Origin: Thermoanaerobaculia bacterium
GTDB taxonomy: Bacteria; Acidobacteriota; Thermoanaerobaculia; Multivoradales; Multivoraceae
NCBI GenBank assembly: GCA_022826745.1
Contig: JAJDUI010000036.1
Location: forward strand, 1-64,000
Reading direction: 5' to 3'
DNA: 64,000 nucleotides
The position numbers and the translations under genes were made by a program. Positions 26,114 through 34,104 of this stretch are shown in pieces. The first letter of the stretch is position 1. Each line of letters opens with the position of its first letter. A model generated the notes under the pieces. It was not told where the DNA came from. It saw nothing but the letters and a program-made list of their open reading frames with translations, and did not search any database.

Positions 26114-27600
26114 TGGAGGAAAGTCGCAACGCGGTCGTCCTGACCTGCCTGCTCATCTACTTCGCGCTGTGCATCGGCGTCGGCGTCTGGGCGCTCAGAC
26201 GCACGAAGTCGTCCCAGGACTTCTTCATGGCCGGCCGCGAACTCGGCATCATCGTCACCGCCTTCGCCCTCTTCTCGAGCACGCTCTCCGGCTTCGGCTT
26301 CGTCGGCGGCCCGGGGCTGGTCTACAGCCAGGGCATGACGTCCGTGTGGATGATCGTCTGCGGCACGGTGGCGAGCTGCTTCACGTTCTTCCTGGTCGCG
26401 AAGCGGCTGCGCATCTTCTCGGAGGTCTACCAGACGGTCTCGCTGCCCGACACCGTCGCCCTCCGCTACCAGAGCGAGGTCACGCGGTTCCTGACCGCGG
26501 TGGCGATCATCCTCGGCGTCGTCGGCTACCTGGCGGCGCAGATCATGGCGATGGCGGTCGTGCTGCAGGAGATCCTGAACAGCGTCGACGGCATGCCCCA
26601 TGTGAGCCTGGGCGCCTCGATGGCGATCTCCGTCGCCGTCCTCGTCTTCTACTGCGTGACCGGCGGCATCATCGCCGGCGTCTACACCGACGTCGTCCAG
26701 GGCGCCGTGATGGCGGTGGCCGGTGTGCTGGTCGTGATCGCGGCCGTCAACGCGGTCGACGGCGGCCTCGCCGGCGGCGCAATGACCCTGGTGAACGACG
26801 ATCCGGAGGCGATCGGACCTTGGGGCACCCTGGGCATCATGGGGGCGCTGTCCTACTACTTCCTGTTCGTGGCCGGCGCCTGCGGACAGCCGCACATCGT
26901 CACCAAACTGATGATGAACAAGCGGATCCGGCAGTTCAAGCAGATCTTCCTGGTCAGCGCGATCGCCGGCGTTCTCGCGGCGCTGCTGTGGATCGCGATC
27001 GGTTTCGCGATGCGAGCGCTGGTCGTCGCCGGCGACCATCCCGAACTCGGCCAGCCCGACGACGCGGCCTACGCCTTCCTGCAGGCGTACGCGCATCCGA
27101 TCCTGGCCGGCATCGTCTTTGCCGCCCTCTTCGCGGCGATCATGTCGACCGCCGACGGTTTCCTGAACATCGGCGCGGCGGCGATCATCCATGACATTCC
27201 CAAGGCGATCACCGGCAAGCCGCTCAAGAAGGAACTGTTCTGGGCGCGCACGGCGACGCTCGCCCTGGCCGTCGGCGCGGCGCTGTTCGTGAGCCTCTCC
27301 AAGGAGGACCTGGTCGCCCTGCTCGGCACCTTCGGCTGGGGGACGTTCGCAGCGGCGCTCGTGCCCACCGTGGCGATCGGCTTCAATTGGAAACGGGCGA
27401 CCGCGCTCGCGGCGAACGTCGCGATCATCTCCAGCCTGGCGGTCAACTTCTTCATCGAGATCAGGGAGATCCAGGTACCCCACGGCATCCACGGCGGCGC
27501 CATCTCGCTGCTTCTGTCGCTGACGCTCTTCTTCGGCATCTCCCTGCTGTCGAAGCCGAAGCCGCTGCCGGAAGAGATCGACGCGATCATCGACTTGTGA
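26113..27600 (+). CDS. Sodium:solute symporter family transporter
   Basis: A 495-residue integral membrane protein with about 13 hydrophobic segments. The family signature is visible in DFFMAGRELGIIVTAFALFSSTLSGFGFVGGPGLVYSQG, in VTGGIIAGVYTDVVQGAVM and in FAAIMSTADGFLNIGAAAIIHDI, the last being the conserved SSS block. It should import a small organic solute with sodium; organic acid, amino acid or sugar cannot be told apart here. It begins one base inside the small membrane protein stop and its own stop overlaps the MoxR ATG (TGATG at 27598-27602), so translation of three genes is coupled. Confidence 0.9.
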   Translation: MEESRNAVVLTCLLIYFALCIGVGVWALRRTKSSQDFFMAGRELGIIVTAFALFSSTLSGFGFVGGPGLVYSQGMTSVWMIVCGTVASCFTFFLVAKRLRIFSEVYQTVSLPDTVALRYQSEVTRFLTAVAIILGVVGYLAAQIMAMAVVLQEILNSVDGMPHVSLGASMAISVAVLVFYCVTGGIIAGVYTDVVQGAVMAVAGVLVVIAAVNAVDGGLAGGAMTLVNDDPEAIGPWGTLGIMGALSYYFLFVAGACGQPHIVTKLMMNKRIRQFKQIFLVSAIAGVLAALLWIAIGFAMRALVVAGDHPELGQPDDAAYAFLQAYAHPILAGIVFAALFAAIMSTADGFLNIGAAAIIHDIPKAITGKPLKKELFWARTATLALAVGAALFVSLSKEDLVALLGTFGWGTFAAALVPTVAIGFNWKRATALAANVAIISSLAVNFFIEIREIQVPHGIHGGAISLLLSLTLFFGISLLSKPKPLPEEIDAIIDL

Positions 27601-28544
27601 TGGCCGTCTCCGCCGACTTCCAGCGTTCGCCGGCACCGCGCGACTGCGGCTTCCCCAACGTCGACGCGGTCATCGCGGCGCTCCGCGCCGAGGACTACAT
27701 CGCGGAGCGCGACCTCGCGACCGCGATCTACCTGTCGCTGCGCATGGGCAAGCCGATCTTCCTGGAGGGCGAGCCCGGCGTCGGCAAGACGGAGGTCGCC
27801 AAGGCGCTCTCCCGGTGCCTCGGCTCCGAGCTGATCCGGCTCCAGTGCTACGAGGGGCTCGACGTCTCGACCGCCGTCTACGAGTGGAACTACCGGCGGC
27901 AACTGCTCCACCTGCGCGGGCTCGAGGCGACCGGCGGCGGCGACGCCCGCACCGCGGTCGACGACGTCTTCTCGGCCGACTTCCTGCTCGAGCGCCCGCT
28001 GCTGCGGGCGGTCCGGCAGAGCCGCAGGGGCGAGGCCCCGCCGGTGCTGCTGATCGACGAACTGGACCGAGCGGACGAGGAGTTCGAGGCCTACCTGCTC
28101 GAGATCCTGGCCGACTTCCAGATCACGATCCCGGAGATCGGCACCGTCGCCGCCGAAACGCCGCCGGTCGCCGTCGTCACCTCGAACCGCACCCGCGAGG
28201 TCCACGACGCGCTGAAGCGCCGTTGCCTCTACCACTGGATCGACTTCCCGGACTACGAGAAGGAAGTGCAGATCGTGCTCCGCCGCGTGCCCGAGGCGCC
28301 CGAGCACTTCGCCGCCGAGATCGTCCGCCTCGTCCAGGCGCTCCGCGAGGAGGATCTCTTCAAGCAGCCCGGCGTCGCCGAGACGCTCGACTGGACGAAC
28401 GCCCTGATCGCCCTCGACCAGGAGACGCTCTCCGACGCCATCCTGCGCGACACCCTGGGCGTCCTGCTGAAGTACCAGGACGACCTCGACAAGATCGACG
28501 ACGAGGCGGTGCGCCGGCTGTTGCGGAAGAGCCAGTCAGAGTAG
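27600..28544 (+). CDS. MoxR-type AAA+ ATPase
   Basis: A 314-residue AAA+ protein. Walker A is GEPGVGKTEVAKALS (about 58-72), Walker B LLIDELDRADEEFEAYLLEIL, sensor 1 VVTSNRTREVHDALKRRCLYHWIDFPDYEKE, as in the MoxR/CoxD branch. These ATPases act as chaperones, inserting metal or cofactor or remodelling a complex, and work with a VWA-domain protein. The VWA partner is present at 29544 but is separated from this gene by a SUMF1 gene on the opposite strand. The start overlaps the symporter stop by one base. CoxD-like proteins help mature molybdenum CO dehydrogenase; XdhC and MocA genes lie 12 kb away, but no hydroxylase structural genes are visible. Confidence 0.9.
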   Translation: MAVSADFQRSPAPRDCGFPNVDAVIAALRAEDYIAERDLATAIYLSLRMGKPIFLEGEPGVGKTEVAKALSRCLGSELIRLQCYEGLDVSTAVYEWNYRRQLLHLRGLEATGGGDARTAVDDVFSADFLLERPLLRAVRQSRRGEAPPVLLIDELDRADEEFEAYLLEILADFQITIPEIGTVAAETPPVAVVTSNRTREVHDALKRRCLYHWIDFPDYEKEVQIVLRRVPEAPEHFAAEIVRLVQALREEDLFKQPGVAETLDWTNALIALDQETLSDAILRDTLGVLLKYQDDLDKIDDEAVRRLLRKSQSE

Positions 28545-28567
28545 CGGGCAGGCCAGAGAGCAAGGAC

Positions 28568-29470
28568 TCAGGGAGTGAGCGTCCGGGCTACTCGGATACC
28601 GTTGTTGCGGAAGCGGTTGCCGGCGCTGTACCTGTAGCGGTTCGCGGAGCGGAGAAACCTCGGATAGCCGTACCAGGAACTGCCGCGCAAGACGCGACGG
28701 GAACAATCGCCCGACTGCCAGGCGCTCCCGTCCGAGGGTGCACCCCTGTAGCTACCATTCCAGCAGTCCTGCACCCACTCGAACACGTTTCCGTGCATGT
28801 CGTGAAGACCCAACCCGTTCGCGTCAAACGAACCCACTGGAGCGGTCCCTTCCCAATCCCACCGGCTCCCGCAACCACTGCAGTTCGCACGACCCGAACC
28901 GATCTCGTTCCCCCAACTGTAAGCCGTCGACGTACCGGCGCGAGCCGCATACTCCCACTCCGACTCGCTCAGCAAACGGTACTCCGCTCCCGTCTCAGAC
29001 GACAGCCAACTCACGTACTCCTGGGCGTCGTCCCAGGACACGTTCACCACCGGACGATTGCCGCGACCCCAGCCCTCGTCGTCTGGACGATGACTGCAAC
29101 CGCCGGCCGACACGCAAGCCTCCCACTGCGCGAACGTCACCTCGTGCTTCGACACCGCGAAAGCCTGCGAGATCGTCACCTCGTGCACCGGCAGCTCAGC
29201 GTCCCCACAGCGCACACCCGACACGCAACCCATACGAAAACTGCCCGCCGGAATCACCACCATCTCCGGACCGTTCCCACCCGAACGCAGCGCATCATGG
29301 AACGTCTCGCCCGATACGCCCCGACCGCTGCCGGCGGAAGCCGCCGAGGCCCCGGTTTCCGCCGCATCGATCTGCGTGTCCGGGGGCAACTGCGCGGCGC
29401 CGGGAGTCGGCGTACACAGCACAGCGAGTGCCAGGGCGGCAGTCAGAAGTCGCAGGGGCCTCTCGGTCAT
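28568..29470 (-). CDS. Secreted SUMF1/FGE-fold protein with DGR-like C-terminus
   Basis: A 300-residue protein with a signal peptide (MTERPLRLLTAALALAVLCT...GAAQ) and a SUMF1/formylglycine-generating-enzyme fold: MVVIPAGSFRMGCVSG, VTISQAFAVSKHEVTFAQWEA, RLLSESEWEYAARAGTSTAYSWG, LGLHDMHGNVFEWVQDCW and the C-terminal VLRGSSWYGYPRFLRSANR followed by YRYSAGNRFRNNGIRVAR. It lacks the two catalytic cysteines of real FGE in the RGGS segment, so it is not a sulfatase activator; related proteins bind ligands or build other structures. The last 40 residues resemble variable regions diversified by retroelements: the Tyr, Gly, Phe and Ser codons all end in C or T and could derive from AAC/AAT. Codon use is richer in third-position T and G than its neighbours. 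It splits moxR from its vwa partner on the opposite strand, suggesting later insertion. Confidence 0.85.
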   Translation of the reverse strand: MTERPLRLLTAALALAVLCTPTPGAAQLPPDTQIDAAETGASAASAGSGRGVSGETFHDALRSGGNGPEMVVIPAGSFRMGCVSGVRCGDAELPVHEVTISQAFAVSKHEVTFAQWEACVSAGGCSHRPDDEGWGRGNRPVVNVSWDDAQEYVSWLSSETGAEYRLLSESEWEYAARAGTSTAYSWGNEIGSGRANCSGCGSRWDWEGTAPVGSFDANGLGLHDMHGNVFEWVQDCWNGSYRGAPSDGSAWQSGDCSRRVLRGSSWYGYPRFLRSANRYRYSAGNRFRNNGIRVARTLTP

Positions 29471-29543
29471 CTCGCTCTCCGTGGGTTCGCGGGTGGCGCG
29501 ACTCTACTAGCCGCCTTCTCGGCGGTCGGACTGACCCTCGGCG

Positions 29544-30731
29544 ATGATGACTGAGGCGGCCGCGGCTGTGACGCGCGGCCACCTGCTGCGCAACATCGTT
29601 CTCTTCGGCCGCCTGCTGCGGGTCGGCAGCCTGGACGTGACGCCGACCCAGTTGCGCGACTGGGTCGCCGCGCTCGAACTGGTCGACCTCGCCCGCAAGC
29701 GGGACGTGAAGGCGGCGGCCCAGGCGGTGCTGGTCAGTCGCCGCCGCGACCTCCCCTGGTTCAACAAGGCCTTCGAGCTCTTCTGGCAGGCCCGCGACCC
29801 GCGGGAACTCGAGCAGCTCGAACTCGGACTGATGATCCAGCGCCGGACCGAGCGGACGAAGCGAGCGGCGATCCAGAAGCTGGCGCTCAACGACGGCGAC
29901 GGGAGCGATGAGCGCGAGGACGACCGGGACCGTACGGCCCGCGCCCAGCTCTACAGCGCCCGCGAGGCGCTGCGGCAGAAGGACTTCGCCGAACTCGAGG
30001 GCGACGAACTGGACGAGATCAAGCGGCTGATGGCCACGATGCACTGGCAGCTCGAGACGCGCCGCACCCGCCGGCTCCGGCCGGACCGCCACGGTCATCG
30101 GCTCGACCTGCGGCGGACGCTCCGGCGAAGCCTGACCCAGGGCGGCGAGATGGTCGACCTGGTCCACCGGGGCCGCAAGCACCGGCGGCGACCTCTGGTC
30201 CTGCTCTGCGACATCTCGGGCTCCATGGAACCCTACTCGCGGCTGCTGCTCCACTTCATCTACGCCGTGTCCCACCCCCGATCGGCCGACCCCGGAGTTT
30301 CACGGGTCGAGGCGTTCGCCTTCGGCACGCGGTTGACCCGCCTGACCCAGGAGCTGGCCGAACGCGATGTCGACCGGGCGCTACAGGCAGCCGCCCATCG
30401 CATCGAGGACTGGGGCGGCGGCACCCGCACCGGCGACGCGCTGCGAGAGTTCAACTTCACCTGGAGCCGGCGCCTGCTCGGCCAGGGCGCCGCCGTCCTG
30501 ATCATCAGCGACGGCTGGGACCGTGGGGACATCGGCCTGCTCGGCCACGAGATGGAACGCCTCCACCGGAGTTGCCACCGTCTGATCTGGCTCAACCCGT
30601 TGCTCGGCTCGCCGGACTACCAGCCGCTGACCCGCGGCATCGTGGCCGCGCTCCCGCACGTCGACGACTTTCTGCCGGTCCACAACCTGGCAAGCCTGGA
30701 GCAGTTGGGGGACTTGCTGGCCGCGCTGTAG
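29544..30731 (+). CDS. VWA-domain protein, CoxE-like
   Basis: A 395-residue soluble protein. An N-terminal helical part (with DLARKRDVKAAAQAVLVSRR) leads to a von Willebrand A domain whose MIDAS metal motif is LVLLCDISGSMEPYS (Asp-x-Ser-x-Ser). WGGGTRTGDAL and LIISDGWDRGD complete the domain. This is the usual partner of MoxR ATPases in CoxD/CoxE-type pairs, thought to help assemble or activate metalloenzymes. The MoxR gene lies 1 kb upstream on the same strand, beyond the inverted SUMF1 gene. Two adjacent ATGs (29544 and 29547) are possible; no clear ribosome-binding site is seen. The gene ends before a pair of facing family A repeats. Confidence 0.87.
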   Translation: MMTEAAAAVTRGHLLRNIVLFGRLLRVGSLDVTPTQLRDWVAALELVDLARKRDVKAAAQAVLVSRRRDLPWFNKAFELFWQARDPRELEQLELGLMIQRRTERTKRAAIQKLALNDGDGSDEREDDRDRTARAQLYSAREALRQKDFAELEGDELDEIKRLMATMHWQLETRRTRRLRPDRHGHRLDLRRTLRRSLTQGGEMVDLVHRGRKHRRRPLVLLCDISGSMEPYSRLLLHFIYAVSHPRSADPGVSRVEAFAFGTRLTRLTQELAERDVDRALQAAAHRIEDWGGGTRTGDALREFNFTWSRRLLGQGAAVLIISDGWDRGDIGLLGHEMERLHRSCHRLIWLNPLLGSPDYQPLTRGIVAALPHVDDFLPVHNLASLEQLGDLLAAL

Positions 30732-30753
30732 CGTCGCCCTCGACGCCACAGGT

Positions 30754-30903
30754 TCCGCTGGGTGCGCGGGTCTTCTGACCCGCCCTCGGGCGGAGCCGCA
30801 GGGCGGCGCAGCCCGGACAATAGAGCCGCCGGCCGGAGGCCGGCGACGATGCTGGACGCCGCCTTCGGCGGCAGCGGGTCAGAAGACCCGCGCACCCAGC
30901 GGA
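30754..30903. repeat. Hairpin repeat A, copies 3a and 3b as a 30-base inverted pair
   Basis: A reversed copy (TCCGCTGGGTGCGCGGGTCT..., 30754-30793) and a forward copy (30855-30903, with GCCGCCTTCGGCGGC and GCGGGTCAGAAGACCCGC) face each other, making a perfect inverted repeat of about 30 bases around a 90-base interior that also has a GCCGGCCGGAGGCCGGC palindrome. It lies between the convergent stops of the VWA gene and the nucleoside hydrolase and could act as a bidirectional terminator. Confidence 0.75.
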
Positions 30904-30912
30904 TCCAGAGGA

Positions 30913-32037
30913 CTAGCGGTGGAGGTTCTGCTCCAGGAAGCGCAGCATCATCCGTTCGATGAACGCGGCGTCGTCGATCTCCAGGGCGACCGTCGACGCC
31001 GGCTCGGCGCCGGGTTCGAACAGGGTCATGCTGCGCTCGTCGACGGTGACGCGGCCGTGTTCGACTCCGAGCAGGTCGGGCCACAGCAGGTAGCCGACGG
31101 CAACGGCATCGAACAGGCGCGGCGTGGTCTGGTTTCTCTCCTCGTTACGCCACAGCGAGTAGAGCGCCGTCACCGCATCGGTCAACGGGGTGCCTCGCAT
31201 GTGCAGGTGGAGGCGGCGGTCGGCGTCGAGGCGGACGTGGTCCGTCACGTCGAGCGGAATGTAGACGACGTCCGTGCCGCCGGCCTGCACGCCGGCGTCG
31301 AAGAGGCGCGACGAGGCGGCGTCCGCGAGGACGTTCCACTCCCGCTGGGCGTCGCCGCCGTCGTAGCCGGAGCGGATCGAGCCGTACATCGAGACGACCC
31401 GCTTCGCGTTCTTCAGCACGTCCGGATCGAGTTCCAGCGCGTCGCCGATGTTGGTCACCGGGCCGACCGTGAGCAGCGTGATCTCGCCTGGAGCGGCGGC
31501 CAGCGTCTCCACGATGAACTCCGCCGCCGGCGTCGCCTGCGGCTGCACTTCGTCGAAGCCGCGCGCCCAGTGAAACTGCCGGTTGTACGGCGCCTCGGCG
31601 AACTGCTCGTGGGGCTTGCCGTCGCGCAGCGTCACCAGCGGCGTCTCCCGGCCGACGTAGACGGGAATGTGATCGAGCCCCGTCTCCCAGAGCATGCGCA
31701 GCGCGAGCGGCGCGCGATCCGGCGTGCGCGCGTGACCGACGGTGATGCCGACGAGCTCGATCTCCGGGCTCGCGAGAAGCAGAGCCAGAGCGTAAGCGTC
31801 GTCGATGTCCGAGCCGATGTCGCAGTCGAAGAGGACCTTCTGGGGCTCGGCTGGGGTGGGTTGCGCGGCAGCGGGCACACCGGAAACGAGGAGGGCGAGG
31901 AGGAGAAGAGCCGGAGCCGGCCAGAGGCCGGCGCGTTCTTGACGCCGCCTTCGGCGGCAGCGGGTCAGAAGACCCGCGCACCCAGTGGGTAACGCCGCAA
32001 CAAGTTGCCTCCCGAGACCGTCCGTTTCCTTTGTCAT
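30913..32037 (-). CDS. Secreted nucleoside hydrolase-like protein
   Basis: A 374-residue protein of the inosine/uridine-preferring nucleoside hydrolase family, which cleave the N-glycosidic bond of ribonucleosides. The calcium site DxDxxxDD is present as LFDCDIGSDIDDAYALALLL, followed by ITVGHART, LLTVGPVTNIGDALE and EWNVLADAASSRLFDAG. The HDPLA-type motif is altered to FDAVAVGYLL, so substrate preference may differ. ATG 32037 has AAAGGAG eight bases upstream, a strong start. Oddly, the first 17 residues (MTKETDGLGRQLVAALP) are separated from the hydrophobic core of the signal peptide (ALLLLALLVSGVPAAAQ) by about 25 Arg/Cys-rich residues encoded by a family A repeat, which seems to have entered the coding sequence in frame. 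Divergent from the parvulin gene. Confidence 0.85.
   Translation of the reverse strand: MTKETDGLGRQLVAALPTGCAGLLTRCRRRRRQERAGLWPAPALLLLALLVSGVPAAAQPTPAEPQKVLFDCDIGSDIDDAYALALLLASPEIELVGITVGHARTPDRAPLALRMLWETGLDHIPVYVGRETPLVTLRDGKPHEQFAEAPYNRQFHWARGFDEVQPQATPAAEFIVETLAAAPGEITLLTVGPVTNIGDALELDPDVLKNAKRVVSMYGSIRSGYDGGDAQREWNVLADAASSRLFDAGVQAGGTDVVYIPLDVTDHVRLDADRRLHLHMRGTPLTDAVTALYSLWRNEERNQTTPRLFDAVAVGYLLWPDLLGVEHGRVTVDERSMTLFEPGAEPASTVALEIDDAAFIERMMLRFLEQNLHR
31941..31989 (+). repeat. Hairpin repeat A, copy 4, inside a coding sequence
   Basis: GCCGCCTTCGGCGGC, then GCGGGTCAGAAGACCCGC, then GCACCCAGTGGG, preceded by a GCCGG/CCGGC palindrome near 31915-31935. Read on the minus strand it encodes the GCAGLLTRCRRRRRQERAG segment in the signal-peptide region of the nucleoside hydrolase. 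Confidence 0.75.
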
Positions 32038-32098
32038 CACGATGCTCCTTTCCTCAGCTTCCGGCGCTTTCGACACCGAGAGCGTAGTATTGCCCGCC

Positions 32099-33022
32099 AT
32101 GCCCGACTCGCGACTCCGACGGTTCGTTCGTGATCCCCTGTTCGTGTTCCTGGTGATCGGGGTCGGGGTGTTCGCGCTCGACCGCATGGCCGGCGGGGTC
32201 TTCGACGCGGAAGGCCGAACGATCGTCGTCAACCGGGCGCAGGTGATCCGGCTGGCCGATCTCTGGAGCGCGCAGATCGGCCGGCTGCCGACCGTGGCGG
32301 AACTCGACTCCCTGGTTGACGACCACGTCCGGGAGGAGATCCTGGTGCGAGAGGCGGCGCGCATGGGTCTCGACCAGGACGACACGATCGTCCGCCGGCG
32401 CCTGGCCCAGAAGATGTCCTTCCTGATCGAGGACACGGCGGTCGCGGACGCGGTGCCGGACGCCGAGCTTGAGCAGTACTTCGAGGAGAACGCGGAGCGC
32501 TACGGGGAACCGCGACGCTTCACGCTCCGCCACGTCTACATCAGTCCCGATCGCCGCGGCAGCGACGAGGAAGCGGCCAGGGCAGCTTCCGACATTCTCG
32601 ATCAGCTCCGCGCCGAGGGTAACGACGCCGCGCCCGAGAACACGCTCTGGCGGCGACTCGGCGACCCCTTCATGCTGCGCCGCGAATACGGCCGCCGAAC
32701 CGCCGAGGACCTGGCCGAACTGTTCGGCGGCGCCTTCGTCGACGGACTGGAGACACTGCCGATCGGCGAGTGGGCGGGACCGGTCGAGTCCGCCTACGGC
32801 TACCACGTCGTTCGGCTCTCCGTCCGCACGGAAGCGCAGCCGGCGGTGCTCGAGGACGTGCGCCGGCGAGTGCTGGACGACGCCCAGCGCGACGCCCGCG
32901 ACGCCGCGAACCGGGCCGCGCACGAGCAACTGCGCGAGCGCTACCGGATCGTGGTCGAGGAGATCGACTTCCTCTCCGAGCTGGAAGGCGGCGGCGCGGG
33001 CGAGGCCGGAGACGAGCCCTGA
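32099..33022 (+). CDS. Membrane-anchored parvulin-like peptidyl-prolyl isomerase
   Basis: A 307-residue protein with one N-terminal membrane segment (about 14-31, FVFLVIGVGVFALDRMAGG), then a helical SurA/PpiC-like domain and a parvulin domain with RRFTLRHVYISPDRRG, FMLRREYGRRTAEDL and GEWAGPVESAYGYHVVRL. It should fold or escort proteins in the periplasm. The ATG at 32099 is chosen because it gives the positively charged start MPDSRLRRFVRDP before the membrane anchor. Its stop overlaps the putative CTG start of the HupE-like gene (CTGA at 33019-33022). A parvulin next to a HupE gene is a combination I have seen elsewhere; it suggests joint membrane or metal-related function. Confidence 0.86.
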   Translation: MPDSRLRRFVRDPLFVFLVIGVGVFALDRMAGGVFDAEGRTIVVNRAQVIRLADLWSAQIGRLPTVAELDSLVDDHVREEILVREAARMGLDQDDTIVRRRLAQKMSFLIEDTAVADAVPDAELEQYFEENAERYGEPRRFTLRHVYISPDRRGSDEEAARAASDILDQLRAEGNDAAPENTLWRRLGDPFMLRREYGRRTAEDLAELFGGAFVDGLETLPIGEWAGPVESAYGYHVVRLSVRTEAQPAVLEDVRRRVLDDAQRDARDAANRAAHEQLRERYRIVVEEIDFLSELEGGGAGEAGDEP

Positions 33023-34044
33023 GCCGCCCCCTCGGCCACCTGCTCACGGCGGTAGCGACTCTCGCCGGTTTGTTCGTAGCGGCCGCCCCGGCGGACGCCC
33101 ATGAGGTCCGTCCCGGCTACTTCGAACTGAACGAGTCGGAGCCCGGAACCTTCGAGGTCTTCTGGAAGCAGCCGCGCCGCGGCGCGCTGCTGCTCGTGCT
33201 CGATCCGTTACTGCCCGACCACTGCACCGAGACCGCCCGGCACCCGCCTGAGCACCTGGCCGGCGCCCTGGTCGAACGCTGGACCGTGGAGTGCGAGGCG
33301 GCGGACGGCGACCCGGACCGCATGTTCCACGGCGAAGCCTTCGGCATCGACGGTCTGGAACGCACCCTGACGGACGTCCTGCTCCGGATCAGCTTCGCCA
33401 ACGGCGACAGCCTCACCCAGTTGCTCCGGCCGGAAGAGCCCTCGGTCACCGTGGACCGGGAGGCCGCCGGCAACGCCTGGCCCTACTTCCGGCTCGGCGT
33501 CGAGCACCTGGTGTTCGGCTTCGACCACATCCTGTTCGTCATCGGCCTGCTCTTCTATGTCCGCGATCCCTGGCGCCTGGTCGGCGTGATCACATCGTTC
33601 ACCCTCGCCCACAGCATCACGCTGGCTCTTTCGTCCCTGGACGTGGTCAGGATGTCCCCGGCGCCGGTCGAGGCGGTGATCGCCCTGTCCATCCTGTTCC
33701 TGGCGGTCGAACTGCTGCGTCCCGAGGATCAGCGATCGCCGATCACGACCAAGAGCCCGTGGCTCATCGCCTTCGCCTTCGGCCTGCTGCACGGCTTCGG
33801 CTTCGCCGGGGCCCTGGCCGAGATCGGCCTGCCGCAGCGGGCGATCGCCCTGGCGCTCTTCCTGTTCAACGTCGGCGTCGAGGTCGGGCAGCTCCTGGTC
33901 GTCGCGGTGGTGCTTGCCCTGCTGGCCCTGGTGAAGCGAGTCGGCATCGTCGTGCCGGAGCTCATCGTGCGGGCGCCGATCTACGCCACCGGCATCATCG
34001 CGGCGTTCTGGTTCGTGGAGCGGATGGGTCGGATCGTCGTCTAG
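33019..34044 (+). CDS. HupE/UreJ-type membrane protein, putative CTG start
   Basis: A 341-residue protein with a signal-peptide-like start (SRPLGHLLTAVATLAGLFVAAAPADAHEVRPGYFEL) whose mature N-terminus His-Glu-Val-Arg-Pro is typical of this family. A periplasmic domain (to about residue 145) is followed by six membrane helices with LGVEHLVFGFDHILFVIGLL, TLAHSITLALS and GLLHGFGFAG, the His/Asp-rich helices that mark HupE/UreJ nickel-transport-like proteins. No ATG, GTG or TTG lies in frame between the parvulin and the signal peptide; the CTG at 33019 overlaps the parvulin stop as CTGA, so a coupled non-standard start is the best reading. Metal transport is a family expectation, not shown here. 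Confidence 0.8.
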   Translation: MSRPLGHLLTAVATLAGLFVAAAPADAHEVRPGYFELNESEPGTFEVFWKQPRRGALLLVLDPLLPDHCTETARHPPEHLAGALVERWTVECEAADGDPDRMFHGEAFGIDGLERTLTDVLLRISFANGDSLTQLLRPEEPSVTVDREAAGNAWPYFRLGVEHLVFGFDHILFVIGLLFYVRDPWRLVGVITSFTLAHSITLALSSLDVVRMSPAPVEAVIALSILFLAVELLRPEDQRSPITTKSPWLIAFAFGLLHGFGFAGALAEIGLPQRAIALALFLFNVGVEVGQLLVVAVVLALLALVKRVGIVVPELIVRAPIYATGIIAAFWFVERMGRIVV

Positions 34045-34104
34045 AACCGGGCGCTAAGATGACGCTTCCGTCAACGACGCAGTGACAGCGAGGGGAGCCC
34101 GCGT

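Noticed and set aside
26089..27636. Minus-strand frame of about 515 codons over the symporter
   Set aside because: Repeats of Asp/Arg/Gly/His only; the symporter on the plus strand is unambiguous.
28568..29470. Calling this SUMF1 protein the activator for the tandem sulfatase
   Set aside because: It has a signal peptide and lacks the two active cysteines of formylglycine-generating enzyme, and lies 8.5 kb away with other genes between.
28738..29547. Plus-strand frame of 269 codons over the SUMF1 gene, which would restore colinearity of moxR and vwa
   Set aside because: Thr/Arg/Pro-rich with no motif; the minus-strand SUMF1 domain is clear.
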